From: Candidatus Galligastranaerophilus faecipullorum
GTDB taxonomy: Bacteria > Cyanobacteriota > Vampirovibrionia > Gastranaerophilales > Gastranaerophilaceae
NCBI GenBank assembly: GCA_018713115.1
Contig: DVFS01000056.1
Location: forward strand, 1-53,047
Length of the DNA stretch: 53,047 nt
Reading direction: 5' to 3'
The notes below the pieces were generated by a model that was not told the origin of the DNA, ran no database searches, and saw only the letters and a list, made by a program, of their open reading frames with translations. This document shows, piece by piece, positions 8,235 to 17,140 of this stretch. Each line of letters starts with the position of its first letter. Within the stretch, counting starts at the first letter, position 1. Both the position numbers and the translations under genes were made by a program.

Positions 8235-10202
8235 ATGACTAGTGGTGTTGACGGCAACAGCTTTGACAGATTTTTTAAGATAACTGTACAAGCCTGGGAC
8301 CCGAGCGGTAACGGCGAAAACGACTGTTTGTCGCGAATTGCGCAAACTTCCATGAAAAATGCAGGCAACGCAGACGCCGGCAGCTGGGCTGCAATTGAAG
8401 CCAAGCAAAAAGAAATTCAGGAATACAACAATAAATATAATGATGAAAAAATTGAAAATGCAGATATTGTACACGAGGGTCAAGAAGTCCTTATTCCCCT
8501 TGAAGATGCAATAGAAGGTATCAGAAACGAGTTTGAAACCGTAACGGGCGAATATAACGAGGCTCAACAAACTATTGGAGATAAAACAGGCGAGCTTACA
8601 AGTGCAAATGAAGGTGTAAGTACGGCATTTGATGCCTTGCAAGAAGCACAGGAACTATACAATGCCGTAAAAGACGGTGACGATGAAAGCGCCAAGTCTT
8701 CTAAATTGTCTGCGCTGGAAACGGCAAAAAAAGAGTACAGAAAGGCGCTGGAAGAACAGCAAAATGCCCAAGAAGAGCTTGAACAAGCGCAATCTGACGC
8801 GGAAGAAATTCAAGATAAAATGGATGAGCTTGAAAAGAGTCTTGAAGAGTATACCGACAAAAAAGAACAAAAAGAAGATGAAATCGACCAGCAGTTAAAG
8901 GAAATCGCAGGCAATATTGAAGGTCTTGAAGAAGACCTCTCAAAAGCGCAGGACGAGCTTGATAAAATGAAACAAGAGCTGACAACCATGCAAGAGGGCT
9001 CCGAAGCTGCAAACGGCGGACATGAGACAGGAGCTAAAGGCTGGAATCAGATAGGCGACGAAGCCAAAGAGGCTCTTGAAACTTCAAAAAATAGTAAAGA
9101 TAACGCAGCTCTTCTGGGATTTTACGATGAAGAAGGAAATTTGATTTCCGAAGAGGACGCCGCAAATCAAGATATAGATTCTGATCTACTTAAAAGAGGT
9201 GAAGTTACCGGTTCAAAAATTATTGACGGTAATCGTGTCAAAAAATATGAGTTTGAAGACGGAAGCTCGGCTGAGTTTCATAAGGACGATAATGGTGATT
9301 TTACAAAACGCGGCACACGCTATAATGCTGACGGCACAATAACTTATCCTGACGGCTCAGTACATAATCCCGAAACAGGCGAAACTACACCTGCCGACGA
9401 AGCGGGTTCACAAACAGGCGACACTTCTGGTGATGATACATCTTTGACAGATGATGAAGCTGAACTCAATGCTGCCACTTATGAAGATGTTATGTCTAAA
9501 GAAAATTTGCTTGCCGGAATTGACGAAGATAGTGATATATACAAATACGTAAGTTCTCAGCTTGATTCTCCGGAATACAAGCCCGATATCAGTGTTACAA
9601 ATGGCGAAGAAACAAGAATATATTCGTCTGAAGTGCTCACAAATGCTCAACAGCTGCTTGACTTTGTAAATGATTATAAGGCCGATATGGCACATGCTGA
9701 AAATTATGAAGTATACAACAGTGATACAGGCAAATACGAGCAAAGTGAGGCCATGAAAGCTTATGCAGAAGAAAACAAAGAATTTGACCCTGCGGAACTG
9801 GTAAATCAGGACTACAATACGCGTATTGCGTCTTTAAACAGTGATTTGCCTCTTAATCCTTCTTCTGTCGGATCGGATTCCGGCGAGAATAACTACGAAG
9901 TCGAAACCGCAAGTTACAATAATAAAGCTGCGGAAATCCAAGAAGCATACGATGCAATAGAAAAATTTAAAGATTATTACAATAAAATTGAAGATCTCTC
10001 CGTTGAAGATTTGAAACAAGCACGTGAACTTATTGGCAATCATTCATATGACCCCAGAAGCATACTTGAAGATACGTATATGCCAAGTATAAGTGATGTT
10101 AACTTCGCACTTTATGAGTCTGACCCGGAACAATTTATACGTAATATTGCAGATATGGAGCATCAAATAGAATTGCTGACTGATTTAGGAATATTGAAGT
10201 AG
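8235..10202 (+). CDS. Large acidic coiled-coil protein with LysM-like N-terminus
   Basis: The 655-residue protein matches no family I know. Residues about 30-85 resemble a divergent LysM domain (NDCLSRIAQ at the start and NADIVHEGQEVLIPL at the end, like LysM NPDxIxxGQxLxIP), with an insertion between. Residues 90-270 are a long Glu/Lys/Gln coiled coil. A Gly/Asp-rich part with YNADGTITYPDGSVHNPETG (about 360-385) follows, then an acidic helical C-terminus. There is no signal peptide. I chose the ATG at 8235 because AAAGGA (8221-8226) abuts the ATG at 8226 but is 8 nt from this one. A cell-wall or export role is inference from the LysM-like part. Confidence 0.7.
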   Translation: MTSGVDGNSFDRFFKITVQAWDPSGNGENDCLSRIAQTSMKNAGNADAGSWAAIEAKQKEIQEYNNKYNDEKIENADIVHEGQEVLIPLEDAIEGIRNEFETVTGEYNEAQQTIGDKTGELTSANEGVSTAFDALQEAQELYNAVKDGDDESAKSSKLSALETAKKEYRKALEEQQNAQEELEQAQSDAEEIQDKMDELEKSLEEYTDKKEQKEDEIDQQLKEIAGNIEGLEEDLSKAQDELDKMKQELTTMQEGSEAANGGHETGAKGWNQIGDEAKEALETSKNSKDNAALLGFYDEEGNLISEEDAANQDIDSDLLKRGEVTGSKIIDGNRVKKYEFEDGSSAEFHKDDNGDFTKRGTRYNADGTITYPDGSVHNPETGETTPADEAGSQTGDTSGDDTSLTDDEAELNAATYEDVMSKENLLAGIDEDSDIYKYVSSQLDSPEYKPDISVTNGEETRIYSSEVLTNAQQLLDFVNDYKADMAHAENYEVYNSDTGKYEQSEAMKAYAEENKEFDPAELVNQDYNTRIASLNSDLPLNPSSVGSDSGENNYEVETASYNNKAAEIQEAYDAIEKFKDYYNKIEDLSVEDLKQARELIGNHSYDPRSILEDTYMPSISDVNFALYESDPEQFIRNIADMEHQIELLTDLGILK

Positions 10203-10218
10203 CGCTTAATTAATTATA

Positions 10219-10273
10219 TTTACACACTCCCAAAAAAACTGTATAATTTTAACATACAGTATAATGGGAGTGT
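10219..10273 (+). promoter_or_regulatory. rpiB promoter embedded in a nested inverted repeat
   Basis: TTTACA (10219-10224), a 17-nt spacer and TATAAT (10242-10247) make a near-consensus promoter. Two nested dyads share a centre at the -10: ACACTCCCA (10224-10232) with TGGGAGTGT (10265-10273), and ACTGTAT (10238-10244) with ATACAGT (10254-10260). The distal arm contains the Shine-Dalgarno GGGAG. It could be a repressor site or, on read-through RNA, a hairpin hiding the ribosome site. Confidence 0.55.
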
Positions 10274-10279
10274 TGTAAT

Positions 10280-10714
10280 ATGGAAAATTTAAAAATTGCT
10301 ATCGGTTGTGACCACGGCGGGTTTCACCTGAAGGAAAAAATCCTTGAATACCTTGAGGTGCACCACATCCAATACAAGGACTTCGGTATATATTCCCTTG
10401 AGCAGAGTGATTACCCGATTGTCGCAAAAGAAGTGGCTAAAGAAGTGGCTGAGGGCAATTTCGACAGGGGAATCCTTGTCTGCGGCACGGGGCTTGGCAT
10501 GTCAATTACCGCCAATAAAACAAAAGGCGTGCGCGCTGTGTGCCTTGAAAATACCTATTCCGCACGGGTTTCTCGTGCACACAACAATGCAAATATTCTG
10601 TGTCTGGGCGAACGCGTAATCGGTCAAAACCTTGCGCTTGATATTGTTGACGTCTGGTTAAAAACTGGCTTTGAAGGCGGCAGACATAAACGCAGAATTG
10701 ATATGATTGAGTAA
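10280..10714 (+). CDS. rpiB: Ribose-5-phosphate isomerase B
   Basis: The 144-residue RpiB/LacAB-family sugar-phosphate isomerase interconverts ribose-5-phosphate and ribulose-5-phosphate. The family signature is complete: GCDHGG at 9-14 (D11, H12), catalytic base C68 in CGTGLGMSITANK, H101 in RAHNNANILCLGERVIG and the basic tail GGRHKRRID that contacts phosphate. GGGAG 9 nt upstream of the ATG supports the start. It is followed after 82 bp by clpC, with no clear terminator between. The promoter sits in a striking nested dyad. Confidence 0.93.
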   Translation: MENLKIAIGCDHGGFHLKEKILEYLEVHHIQYKDFGIYSLEQSDYPIVAKEVAKEVAEGNFDRGILVCGTGLGMSITANKTKGVRAVCLENTYSARVSRAHNNANILCLGERVIGQNLALDIVDVWLKTGFEGGRHKRRIDMIE

Positions 10715-10796
10715 TAAAATAAAAATTGAAACTCAATATTTTTGTTGTAAAATAAAACTAAAGAATTAGTAACAACATATTAGGAAGTTTATAACA

Positions 10797-13250
10797 ATGT
10801 TTGAAAGATTTACCGAAAAGGCAATACGTGTAATAATGCTCGCTCAGGAAGAAGCGCGCAGGCTCGGACACAACTTCGTTGGCACCGAGCAGGTGCTTCT
10901 CGGACTAATCGGCGAGGGTACGGGAATTGCCGCAAAGACACTTAAATCTATGGGTGTCACCATAAAAGACGCGCGCGCTCAGGTGGAAAAAATTATCGGA
11001 CGCGGCAGCGGCTTTGTTGCGGTTGAAATTCCTTTTACCCCGAGAGCTAAAAAAGTCCTTGAACTCTCATGGGATGAGGCAAGACAGCTTGGGCACAATT
11101 ACATCGGTACGGAACACCTTTTGCTCGGATTAATCCGCGAGGGCGAGGGAGTTGCCGCAAAAGTCCTTGAAAACCTCGGTGTTGACTTGAACAAATGCAG
11201 GAGCAATGTTATAAAACTTCTGGGCGAAACAAAATCGACGTCATCGGGGGCGCAGACTGCTACCCCCGGTGCTTCTCAAAGCAAGGCAAAGACCCCAAGC
11301 CTTGATGAGTTCGGCACGGACTTGACTCTTGCCGCGCAGGAACAGCGTCTTGACCCTGTGGTAGGACGCGAAAAAGAAATAGAGCGCGTGATTCAAATTC
11401 TCGCCCGCCGTACCAAAAACAACCCTATTTTAATAGGTGAACCGGGCGTAGGTAAAACCGCAATTGCACAGGGGTTGGCACAGAAAATTGTGGACTGTGA
11501 AGTCCCCGATATTTTAGAGAATAAAAAAATAATACAGCTTGATATGGGGCTTCTCGTTGCGGGTACAAAATACCGCGGCGAGTTTGAAGAGCGCCTTAAA
11601 AAGATTATGGATGAAATCCGTCAGGCGGGAAATGTCATTCTTGTAATTGATGAAATGCATACCCTGATTGGCGCAGGTGCCGCAGAGGGTGCAATTGATG
11701 CGGCAAACATCTTAAAACCCGCACTATCAAGAGGTGAAATTCAGGTAATCGGTGCCACAACACTTGATGAGTACAGAAAACACATTGAAAAAGACTCCGC
11801 TCTTGAAAGACGTTTTCAACCCGTAATAGTTGACCAGCCTTCGGTTGACGAGACAATTGAAATTATAAGGGGCTTAAAACCAAAGTATGAAGAGCACCAC
11901 AAACTGCATATCTCGGATGAAGCAATTATCGCCGCTACCGAGCTTTCAAGCAAGTTTATAACGGAAAGATTTTTGCCGGATAAGGCGATAGATATTATCG
12001 ATGAGGCAAGTTCAAAAGTACGCCTCAATGTCTCTGCGCTTCCTCCCGAAGGACGCGAGCTTGAAAAACAGTTGAAAGCCATAATTAAAGAAAAAGAAGA
12101 TGCCATCCGCAATCAGGAATTTGAAAAGGCATCTGACTTAAGAGATGATGAGGCGAATCTTAAGGATAAAATCCGTGAAATTCAGGACAAATGGAGAAAT
12201 GCGCAGGATGAAAACAAGCCTACGGTAGGTGTGGAAGAAGTTGCGCAGGTAATTTCAACCATAACAGGTATTCCCGTTACAAAAATTACCGAAGGCGAGT
12301 CACAAAGACTTCTTAAACTCGAAGACACTCTGCATGCGCGCGTTATCGGCCAGCATGAGGCTGTGGTTTCGATTTCAAAAGCCATCCGCCGTGCGCGTGT
12401 CGGCTTAAAAAGTCCTAACCGCCCGATAGGCAGCTTTATTTTCTCGGGCCCTACCGGTGTGGGTAAAACTGAACTTGCAAAAGCACTTGCAGAAGCGGTT
12501 TTCGGTTCTGAAGATAATATGGTCAGAATCGATATGTCCGAGTTTATGGAAAAACATACGACCGCAAAACTCATCGGCTCACCTCCGGGATATGTCGGCT
12601 ATGATGACGGCGGGCATATGACTGAAATCATAAGGAAAAAACCATATTCGGTTGTGCTGTTTGACGAAATTGAAAAGGCGCACCCCGATGTGTTTAACAT
12701 AATGCTTCAAATCCTTGATGACGGCCGTTTGACTGATTCTAAGGGAAGACATGTAAGCTTTAAAAACACGATTATCATAATGACTTCAAATGTCGGCGCG
12801 CATATGATTCAAAACACTGCAAAACTCGGTTTCTCGGTTTCAAACGATGAAAAGAAAGACAAATATGAAAAACTCAAAGAAACCGTTATGGAAGAGCTTA
12901 AAAAGCAGTTCAGGCCTGAGTTTTTAAACAGAATTGACGATATTATCGTCTTTGCGCACCTTAATAAAGAAGAAATCAGGGAAATTGTAGACCTTATGCT
13001 CAATGACCTGTTTAAACGCCTTGATGAACGTCAGCTTAAAATTGAGGTAACTGACGCTGCTAAAGACTACCTTGCAAAAGAAGGCTATTCTGAAACATAC
13101 GGCGCAAGGCCGCTAAGACGCGTAATCCAGAAAAAAGTTGAAGACGTACTGGCGGAAGAAATTCTTACAGGCAATTACCAGCCCAATGACGAGCTTGTAA
13201 TGGATGTACATGACGATAAAATTGTAATTGAAAAGAAAGTAAAAGCCTAA
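10797..13250 (+). CDS. clpC: ATP-dependent Clp protease ATPase subunit ClpC
   Basis: The 817-residue Hsp100 unfoldase has a double Clp N domain (1-145), AAA domain 1 with Walker A GEPGVGKT (214-221) and Walker B VILVIDE (280-286), a middle UVR-type coiled coil (about 420-460, [11 protein letters not shown]), AAA domain 2 with GPTGVGKTE and [13 protein letters not shown], and the C-terminal D2 small domain. The LGF in [10 protein letters not shown] is the expected ClpP-docking tripeptide. Length and order match ClpC of cyanobacteria and Firmicutes rather than ClpA or ClpB. No clpP or mcsAB is adjacent. I see no CIRCE or CtsR-type site. AGGAAG upstream supports the start. Confidence 0.95.
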   Translation: MFERFTEKAIRVIMLAQEEARRLGHNFVGTEQVLLGLIGEGTGIAAKTLKSMGVTIKDARAQVEKIIGRGSGFVAVEIPFTPRAKKVLELSWDEARQLGHNYIGTEHLLLGLIREGEGVAAKVLENLGVDLNKCRSNVIKLLGETKSTSSGAQTATPGASQSKAKTPSLDEFGTDLTLAAQEQRLDPVVGREKEIERVIQILARRTKNNPILIGEPGVGKTAIAQGLAQKIVDCEVPDILENKKIIQLDMGLLVAGTKYRGEFEERLKKIMDEIRQAGNVILVIDEMHTLIGAGAAEGAIDAANILKPALSRGEIQVIGATTLDEYRKHIEKDSALERRFQPVIVDQPSVDETIEIIRGLKPKYEEHHKLHISDEAIIAATELSSKFITERFLPDKAIDIIDEASSKVRLNVSALPPEGRELEKQLKAIIKEKEDAIRNQEFEKASDLRDDEANLKDKIREIQDKWRNAQDENKPTVGVEEVAQVISTITGIPVTKITEGESQRLLKLEDTLHARVIGQHEAVVSISKAIRRARVGLKSPNRPIGSFIFSGPTGVGKTELAKALAEAVFGSEDNMVRIDMSEFMEKHTTAKLIGSPPGYVGYDDGGHMTEIIRKKPYSVVLFDEIEKAHPDVFNIMLQILDDGRLTDSKGRHVSFKNTIIIMTSNVGAHMIQNTAKLGFSVSNDEKKDKYEKLKETVMEELKKQFRPEFLNRIDDIIVFAHLNKEEIREIVDLMLNDLFKRLDERQLKIEVTDAAKDYLAKEGYSETYGARPLRRVIQKKVEDVLAEEILTGNYQPNDELVMDVHDDKIVIEKKVKA

Positions 13251-13260
13251 ATATTTTTAA

Positions 13261-13297
13261 CAATGCCTCTGTGTTGATACAGGGGCATTGTTGTATT
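13261..13297 (+). terminator. Intrinsic terminator of clpC
   Basis: CAATGCCTCTG (13261-13271) pairs with CAGGGGCATTG (13280-13290), 11 bp with one G-U pair and an 8-nt loop, followed by a T-rich tail. The rest of the gap to 13465 shows no convincing gene. Confidence 0.75.
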
Positions 13298-13465
13298 TGA
13301 ACTTATTTGTTAATCTTGACGTACGCATATGCCAAACAAGGTGCATTTTGTGCAAAAAACCAAAGAGTTTGCTTGTCATGCAGAGCCGGCACGGCAATAT
13401 ACGGCTGCACGATGTTATTTTTTTCTTTATACCGCATATTTACCATGTTATAAAAAGGAGAAAAT

Positions 13466-13768
13466 ATGTTTTACAATGTTTTAAACGCCAAAAAGATGAT
13501 TGACAGCTCTAAAATGTTTGAAAAAATGACACTGCTTGAAAAAGACAACAGCAGTCTGAGTCTTGTTGCCATTAAAAAGGAAGAAATAATTGACACACAT
13601 ACATCTATATGCGACGCTGCGGTATATCTGGTCGAAGGAAAAATAGAGCTTCATTTTGATGCGCAAATGTTTACTCTTGAAGAAAATGATATTTTAATGT
13701 TCAAAAAAGACCATCAGCACAAAGTTAGAGCTTTGAAGGATTCAAAGTTTCTGCTTATTAAAATTTAA
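13466..13768 (+). CDS. Small cupin-fold protein
   Basis: The 100-residue protein follows the cupin_2 pattern: two beta motifs, CDAAVYLVEGKIELHFDAQMFTLEENDILMF condensed as VYLVEGKIELHF (about 51-62) and LEENDILMFKKDHQHKV (about 70-86). H84 and H45 could bind metal, but the full metal-binding histidine set of cupin motif 1 is not obvious. AAGGAG 8 nt upstream supports the start. It stands alone between two terminators. Substrate unknown. Confidence 0.7.
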   Translation: MFYNVLNAKKMIDSSKMFEKMTLLEKDNSSLSLVAIKKEEIIDTHTSICDAAVYLVEGKIELHFDAQMFTLEENDILMFKKDHQHKVRALKDSKFLLIKI

Positions 13769-13775
13769 GAATACT

Positions 13776-13806
13776 CCCGCAGTGCAAGCCGCTGCGGGTA
13801 ATTTTT
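13776..13806 (+). terminator. Intrinsic terminator of the cupin gene
   Basis: CCCGCAG (13776-13782) pairs with CTGCGGG (13792-13798), followed by TAATTTTTA. It also lies at the 3' end of the convergent merR-type gene and may serve both. Confidence 0.65.
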
Positions 13807-14218
13807 ATCCTATATTTTCCTTCTCTCTTTTGTTTATGGGATTCCAGCTGTCTGCAAGATTATTTTCAATAAGATTTCGGTAAAATTTCTCTTTAAATTC
13901 AAGAAGAGCAAGCTGTTTTTTTAAATTTTTTATTTCCGTCTGCGCGCGTTTTTTTGTTGCGCGGATAATTTCATAGCGTTCATTTATTGTTGAGTCGCCC
14001 ATGATACACAGGTCAATATATCGTTTAATTGCCTTGTTTTCGGTTCCGACTGAGCGCAGGCATTTTACAATTTTGACCCAGTCAAGATCATTTTCACTGA
14101 ATTGCCTTATATTGTTTTTATCCCTTGTTACGAAAGGAAAAAAACCGCTTTTTGCCCAGAATCTTATTGTGTGTTCGGATACCTCCATAAGTTGTGCAAC
14201 TTCTTTTATTGTATACAT
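13805..14218 (-). CDS. MerR-family transcriptional regulator
   Basis: The 137-residue protein begins with the MerR winged helix (MYTIKEVAQLMEVSEHTIRFWAKSGFFPF, condensed: YTIKEVAQLMEVSEHTIRFW) and has the wing segment IRQFSENDLDWVKIVKCLR. A dimerisation coiled coil follows (about 85-120). No metal-binding cysteines or effector domain are seen, so the inducer is unknown. AGGGAGG 5 nt upstream supports the start. It diverges from a DMT exporter, and the 70-bp gap carries a 19-bp-spacer promoter with a central dyad, the classical target of a MerR activator. It probably controls that exporter. Confidence 0.85.
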   Translation of the reverse strand: MYTIKEVAQLMEVSEHTIRFWAKSGFFPFVTRDKNNIRQFSENDLDWVKIVKCLRSVGTENKAIKRYIDLCIMGDSTINERYEIIRATKKRAQTEIKNLKKQLALLEFKEKFYRNLIENNLADSWNPINKREKENIG

Positions 14219-14251
14219 TCTTACCTCCCTGAATATTTTAACACAATTATC

Positions 14252-14282
14252 TTGACTTAGAGCTGCTCTCAGATTTTATAAT
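14252..14282 (+). promoter_or_regulatory. MerR-type promoter (19-bp spacer with operator dyad) for the exporter
   Basis: TTGACT (14252-14257) and TATAAT (14277-14282) are 19 bp apart, 2 bp longer than optimal. The spacer holds AGAGC-T-GCTCT (14259-14269), extended by CT/AG outside. This is the arrangement MerR-family regulators untwist to activate. The -10 ends 6 nt before the exporter ATG, so the transcript is probably leaderless. Confidence 0.75.
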
Positions 14283-14288
14283 ATTAAT

Positions 14289-15197
14289 ATGAACAAAAGT
14301 CAATTTAAAAAACTTTATATACTTTGCAATATCTCGCTTCTGGGTGCGGCTTTAATCTCGGGGCTTTCCTTTGTGGCACAGAAAATCGGGATGACATACA
14401 CAGGCCCCTTTACCTTTAACACGCTCAGGTGTGCTATCGGTTCACTTTCTATCCTGCCGCTTATTTATTTTTTCAGAAATTCTGCAGATTTAAATAAAAT
14501 TAATACTTCAAAAGCAATCCTTTTTAAAGGCGCCTTTATTGCAGGCTGTATACTCTTTGTTGCTTTTTCAATAAACCAGTACTGTATGATTTACGCTCCG
14601 GCTTCTAAAGCGGGTTTTATAACATCTCTGTATGTAATTTTTGTGCCTGTCATAGCGGTTTTTATGAAACATAAGATGTTGTTGAATGTAAAAATCAGTA
14701 TACTGCTTGCACTGCTCGGGCTTTATTTGCTCTGTTCAAAGGGCTCTTTAAGTTTTGAGCCCTGGGATATTCTGCTGCTTTTGAGTGCTTTCTTTTTTGC
14801 ATTGCATATAATTGTTGTAAGTCATTACTCTAAAAAAGTCAGCGCACTTGCGCTTTCTTGCCTGCAGTTTGTCTTTGCCTGCATTTTATCGGCTCCGTTT
14901 ATGTTTATTCTGGAAACTCCAGCGCTTGCAAGTATTCTTGCGGGCTGGAAGCCGATTTTGTTTATAGGGGTCGTGGTGACGGGAGCGGCTTATACTTTGC
15001 AGATATTCGGGCATAAGGCTACACACCCGGTTCTTGCAACTTTAATATTGAGCAGTGAAGCAGTGTTTGCACTTCTTGGCGGTGTAATAATTCTGAATGA
15101 AACCCTCAGTATGCGCGAAATCTCAGGGTGTATCGTGATGATTGGTGCAATTATCCTTTCTCAGATAACTCCCAAAAATAAAATTATACAAAAATAA
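14289..15197 (+). CDS. DMT-superfamily (EamA) transporter
   Basis: The 302-residue inner-membrane protein has about ten hydrophobic segments arranged as two EamA repeats, e.g. 12-31, 40-60, 75-95, 100-118, 125-140, 148-168, 180-200, 210-230, 240-262 and 270-292. The repeat signature GLSFVAQKIGMTYTGPFTFN is at the N-terminus and a second set near PVLATLILSSEAVFALLGG. Such proteins export amino acids, metabolites or drugs; the substrate cannot be read from sequence. No Shine-Dalgarno precedes the ATG. The divergent MerR regulator and the operator in its promoter suggest inducible export. Confidence 0.88.
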   Translation: MNKSQFKKLYILCNISLLGAALISGLSFVAQKIGMTYTGPFTFNTLRCAIGSLSILPLIYFFRNSADLNKINTSKAILFKGAFIAGCILFVAFSINQYCMIYAPASKAGFITSLYVIFVPVIAVFMKHKMLLNVKISILLALLGLYLLCSKGSLSFEPWDILLLLSAFFFALHIIVVSHYSKKVSALALSCLQFVFACILSAPFMFILETPALASILAGWKPILFIGVVVTGAAYTLQIFGHKATHPVLATLILSSEAVFALLGGVIILNETLSMREISGCIVMIGAIILSQITPKNKIIQK

Positions 15198-15214
15198 GTC
15201 AGGAGAATTGAATT

Positions 15215-16060
15215 ATGAAAAAGATTATTAAAAACAAGACATTTGATTTTGAGCGCTCACTGTACGGTATATCTGATACACTTGTAGATTCATGCGAGTT
15301 TGCAGGTCCTGCCGACGGCGAGTCAGTACTAAAAGAATGCAGTAATATTTGCGTAGATAACTGTAAGTTTTCACTTCGCTATCCGATATGGCATGCAAAA
15401 GATTTTACGCTTAAGAACTCTGTGCTGGACTCTCTTACACGTGCTCCTTTGTGGTATTGCAGCGGCGGGGAAATTCAAAATTGTACAGTTGAGAGTATAA
15501 AATGCCTGAGAGAATGCAAAAATATCCAAATATTCTCTTCACATTTAAACTCCGATGAATTCGGCTGGAGGTGCAGGAATGTTAAAATTAAGGACAGCGA
15601 AATTAATTCAGTATATTTTCTTTTCGAGAGTTCAAACATAAAAATCGACAATCTTAAAATGAGCGGAAAATATTCGTTTCAATACACAAAAAACATACAT
15701 ATAAATAACTCATCACTTGATACAAAAGACGCTTTCTGGCACGGACAAAATATCACTGTTGAAAATTCGGTTGTAAAAGGCGAGTACCTCGGCTGGTTTT
15801 CAAAAAATCTTACTTTTATAAACTGTAAAATAATCGGTACACAGCCCCTTTGCTACTGCAAGAATTTAAAATTGATTAACTGCGCCATGGAGGATACCGA
15901 CCTTTCTTTTGAATATTCCGACGTTAAGGCTGATGTAAGGGGGAATATTGTTTCCGTTAAAAATCCCGCTTCGGGTGTTATATGCGCCGACAGCATTGGT
16001 GAAACAATATATGAGGATTCAGTGATTAATTGCAGGGCTAAAATAAAAATCAGACATTAA
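15215..16060 (+). CDS. DUF3737-like right-handed beta-helix protein
   Basis: The 281-residue protein resembles the DUF3737 family (ERSLYGISDTLVDSCEF; GESVLKECSNI; KFSLRYPIWHAKDF). It consists of repeating turns with Asn/Cys/Ser (KNVKIKDSEIN, NITVENSVVKG, NLTFINCKIIG), typical of a parallel beta-helix. No signal peptide is visible, so it should be cytoplasmic. Family function is unknown. CAGGAG about 10 nt upstream supports the start. It follows the exporter by 17 nt and may be co-transcribed with it. Confidence 0.75.
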   Translation: MKKIIKNKTFDFERSLYGISDTLVDSCEFAGPADGESVLKECSNICVDNCKFSLRYPIWHAKDFTLKNSVLDSLTRAPLWYCSGGEIQNCTVESIKCLRECKNIQIFSSHLNSDEFGWRCRNVKIKDSEINSVYFLFESSNIKIDNLKMSGKYSFQYTKNIHINNSSLDTKDAFWHGQNITVENSVVKGEYLGWFSKNLTFINCKIIGTQPLCYCKNLKLINCAMEDTDLSFEYSDVKADVRGNIVSVKNPASGVICADSIGETIYEDSVINCRAKIKIRH

Positions 16061-16123
16061 AAGTACTTGCATTTGTGATTTTATGTTAGAGTAAATAGAT
16101 ACACATTTGCTTGGATGTAACCG

Positions 16124-17140
16124 GTGAAAAATTTAGAGCTTCTGGACTGCACTCTGCGTGACGGCGGATATGTAAATGACTGGCATTTCGGCAGGGAATG
16201 CATTATAAAAATTGCCCGGGATTTGATTTTATCCGGACTTGAGCATGTTGAATGCGGTTTTCTGACAGACGGGCAGCCGGGGGATAACTTTTCTCTTTTT
16301 AACTCTGCCGATGATTTCAAAAGGGTATTTGACGGACAGGTTGACACATCAAAATGTGTTCTAATGATAAAAACAGGCAGCTTTGACTGTGCAAAACTTC
16401 CGCCTTCGGATAATAATTTTGCAAAGACTTTGAGGGTGATTTTTAAAAAATCCCAGTCGGATGAGGCGTTTGATTGTATAAAACGTCTGTCGGACAAGGG
16501 ATACAATGTTTTTGTTAATCCTACTTTTGTTACTCTTTATAATGAAAAAGAGTTTGAAAAGCTTTTAAATAACGTGAATATGATTCTGCCATATGCTTTT
16601 TCAATCGTTGATTCAATAGGGGCGCTAAGTGCTCAAAGTTTAAAAAAATATGCATTCGCGGCAGACGGAGTTCTTGATTCAAAAATTTCTCTTTGTCTGC
16701 ATACCCATAACAGCATGCAGCTTTCTTTTTCTAATGCCTGTGCTTTTTTTGCGTTGAATTTAAAAAGAAATCTTATAGTTGACTCGTCGCTGTACGGAAT
16801 GGGCAGAGGCGCAGGCAATCTGCCCACAGAGTCGATTTGCGATTATCTTAATCAAAACTATTCAAAAGAATATGATATGCCCCTTATTTACTCCCTGCTT
16901 GATACCTGTATTTCACACTTTTATAAAGCTTTTGGGTGGGGGTTTTCGCTGAAGTATTATTTATGTGCAAAATTCGGACTGCACCCGGATTATGCTCTTT
17001 ATCTTTTTAAAACAAAAAATCTCCCGCTCGGCCTAAGTTCAAAAGTGCTGAGAATGATTCCCGATAACAAGAAAGACACGTTTGATATCTTCCTCATTGA
17101 AAATTTATGTAAACAGGTTTTTGAGGAAACAAAAAATTAG
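16124..17140 (+). CDS. HMGL-like / 4-hydroxy-2-oxovalerate aldolase-like TIM-barrel enzyme
   Basis: The 338-residue protein opens with LLDCTLRDGGYVNDW, the DRE-TIM metallolyase signature (D8, R12, D13 for divalent metal and catalysis). The second metal-binding pair is in LCLHTHNSMQLS. LYGMGRGAGNLPTE matches the C-terminal barrel of HMG-CoA lyase/isopropylmalate-synthase relatives. The closest general type is the 4-hydroxy-2-oxovalerate aldolase subgroup, often found in surface-polysaccharide clusters. No such cluster or dehydrogenase partner is here, so the substrate is unknown. The start is GTG at 16124 with a weak GGA 8 nt upstream. It overlaps the convergent pflA by 4 nt. Confidence 0.8.
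   Translation: MKNLELLDCTLRDGGYVNDWHFGRECIIKIARDLILSGLEHVECGFLTDGQPGDNFSLFNSADDFKRVFDGQVDTSKCVLMIKTGSFDCAKLPPSDNNFAKTLRVIFKKSQSDEAFDCIKRLSDKGYNVFVNPTFVTLYNEKEFEKLLNNVNMILPYAFSIVDSIGALSAQSLKKYAFAADGVLDSKISLCLHTHNSMQLSFSNACAFFALNLKRNLIVDSSLYGMGRGAGNLPTESICDYLNQNYSKEYDMPLIYSLLDTCISHFYKAFGWGFSLKYYLCAKFGLHPDYALYLFKTKNLPLGLSSKVLRMIPDNKKDTFDIFLIENLCKQVFEETKN

Noticed and set aside
8184-8642. 152-residue minus-strand frame opposite the coiled-coil gene
   Set aside because: It is a shadow of the coiled-coil gene on the other strand, with hydrophobic residues produced by antisense Glu/Lys codons and no ribosome site.
13288-13503. 71-residue open frame between clpC and the cupin gene
   Set aside because: It begins inside the clpC terminator, has no ribosome site, overlaps the well-supported cupin start and has random-looking composition.
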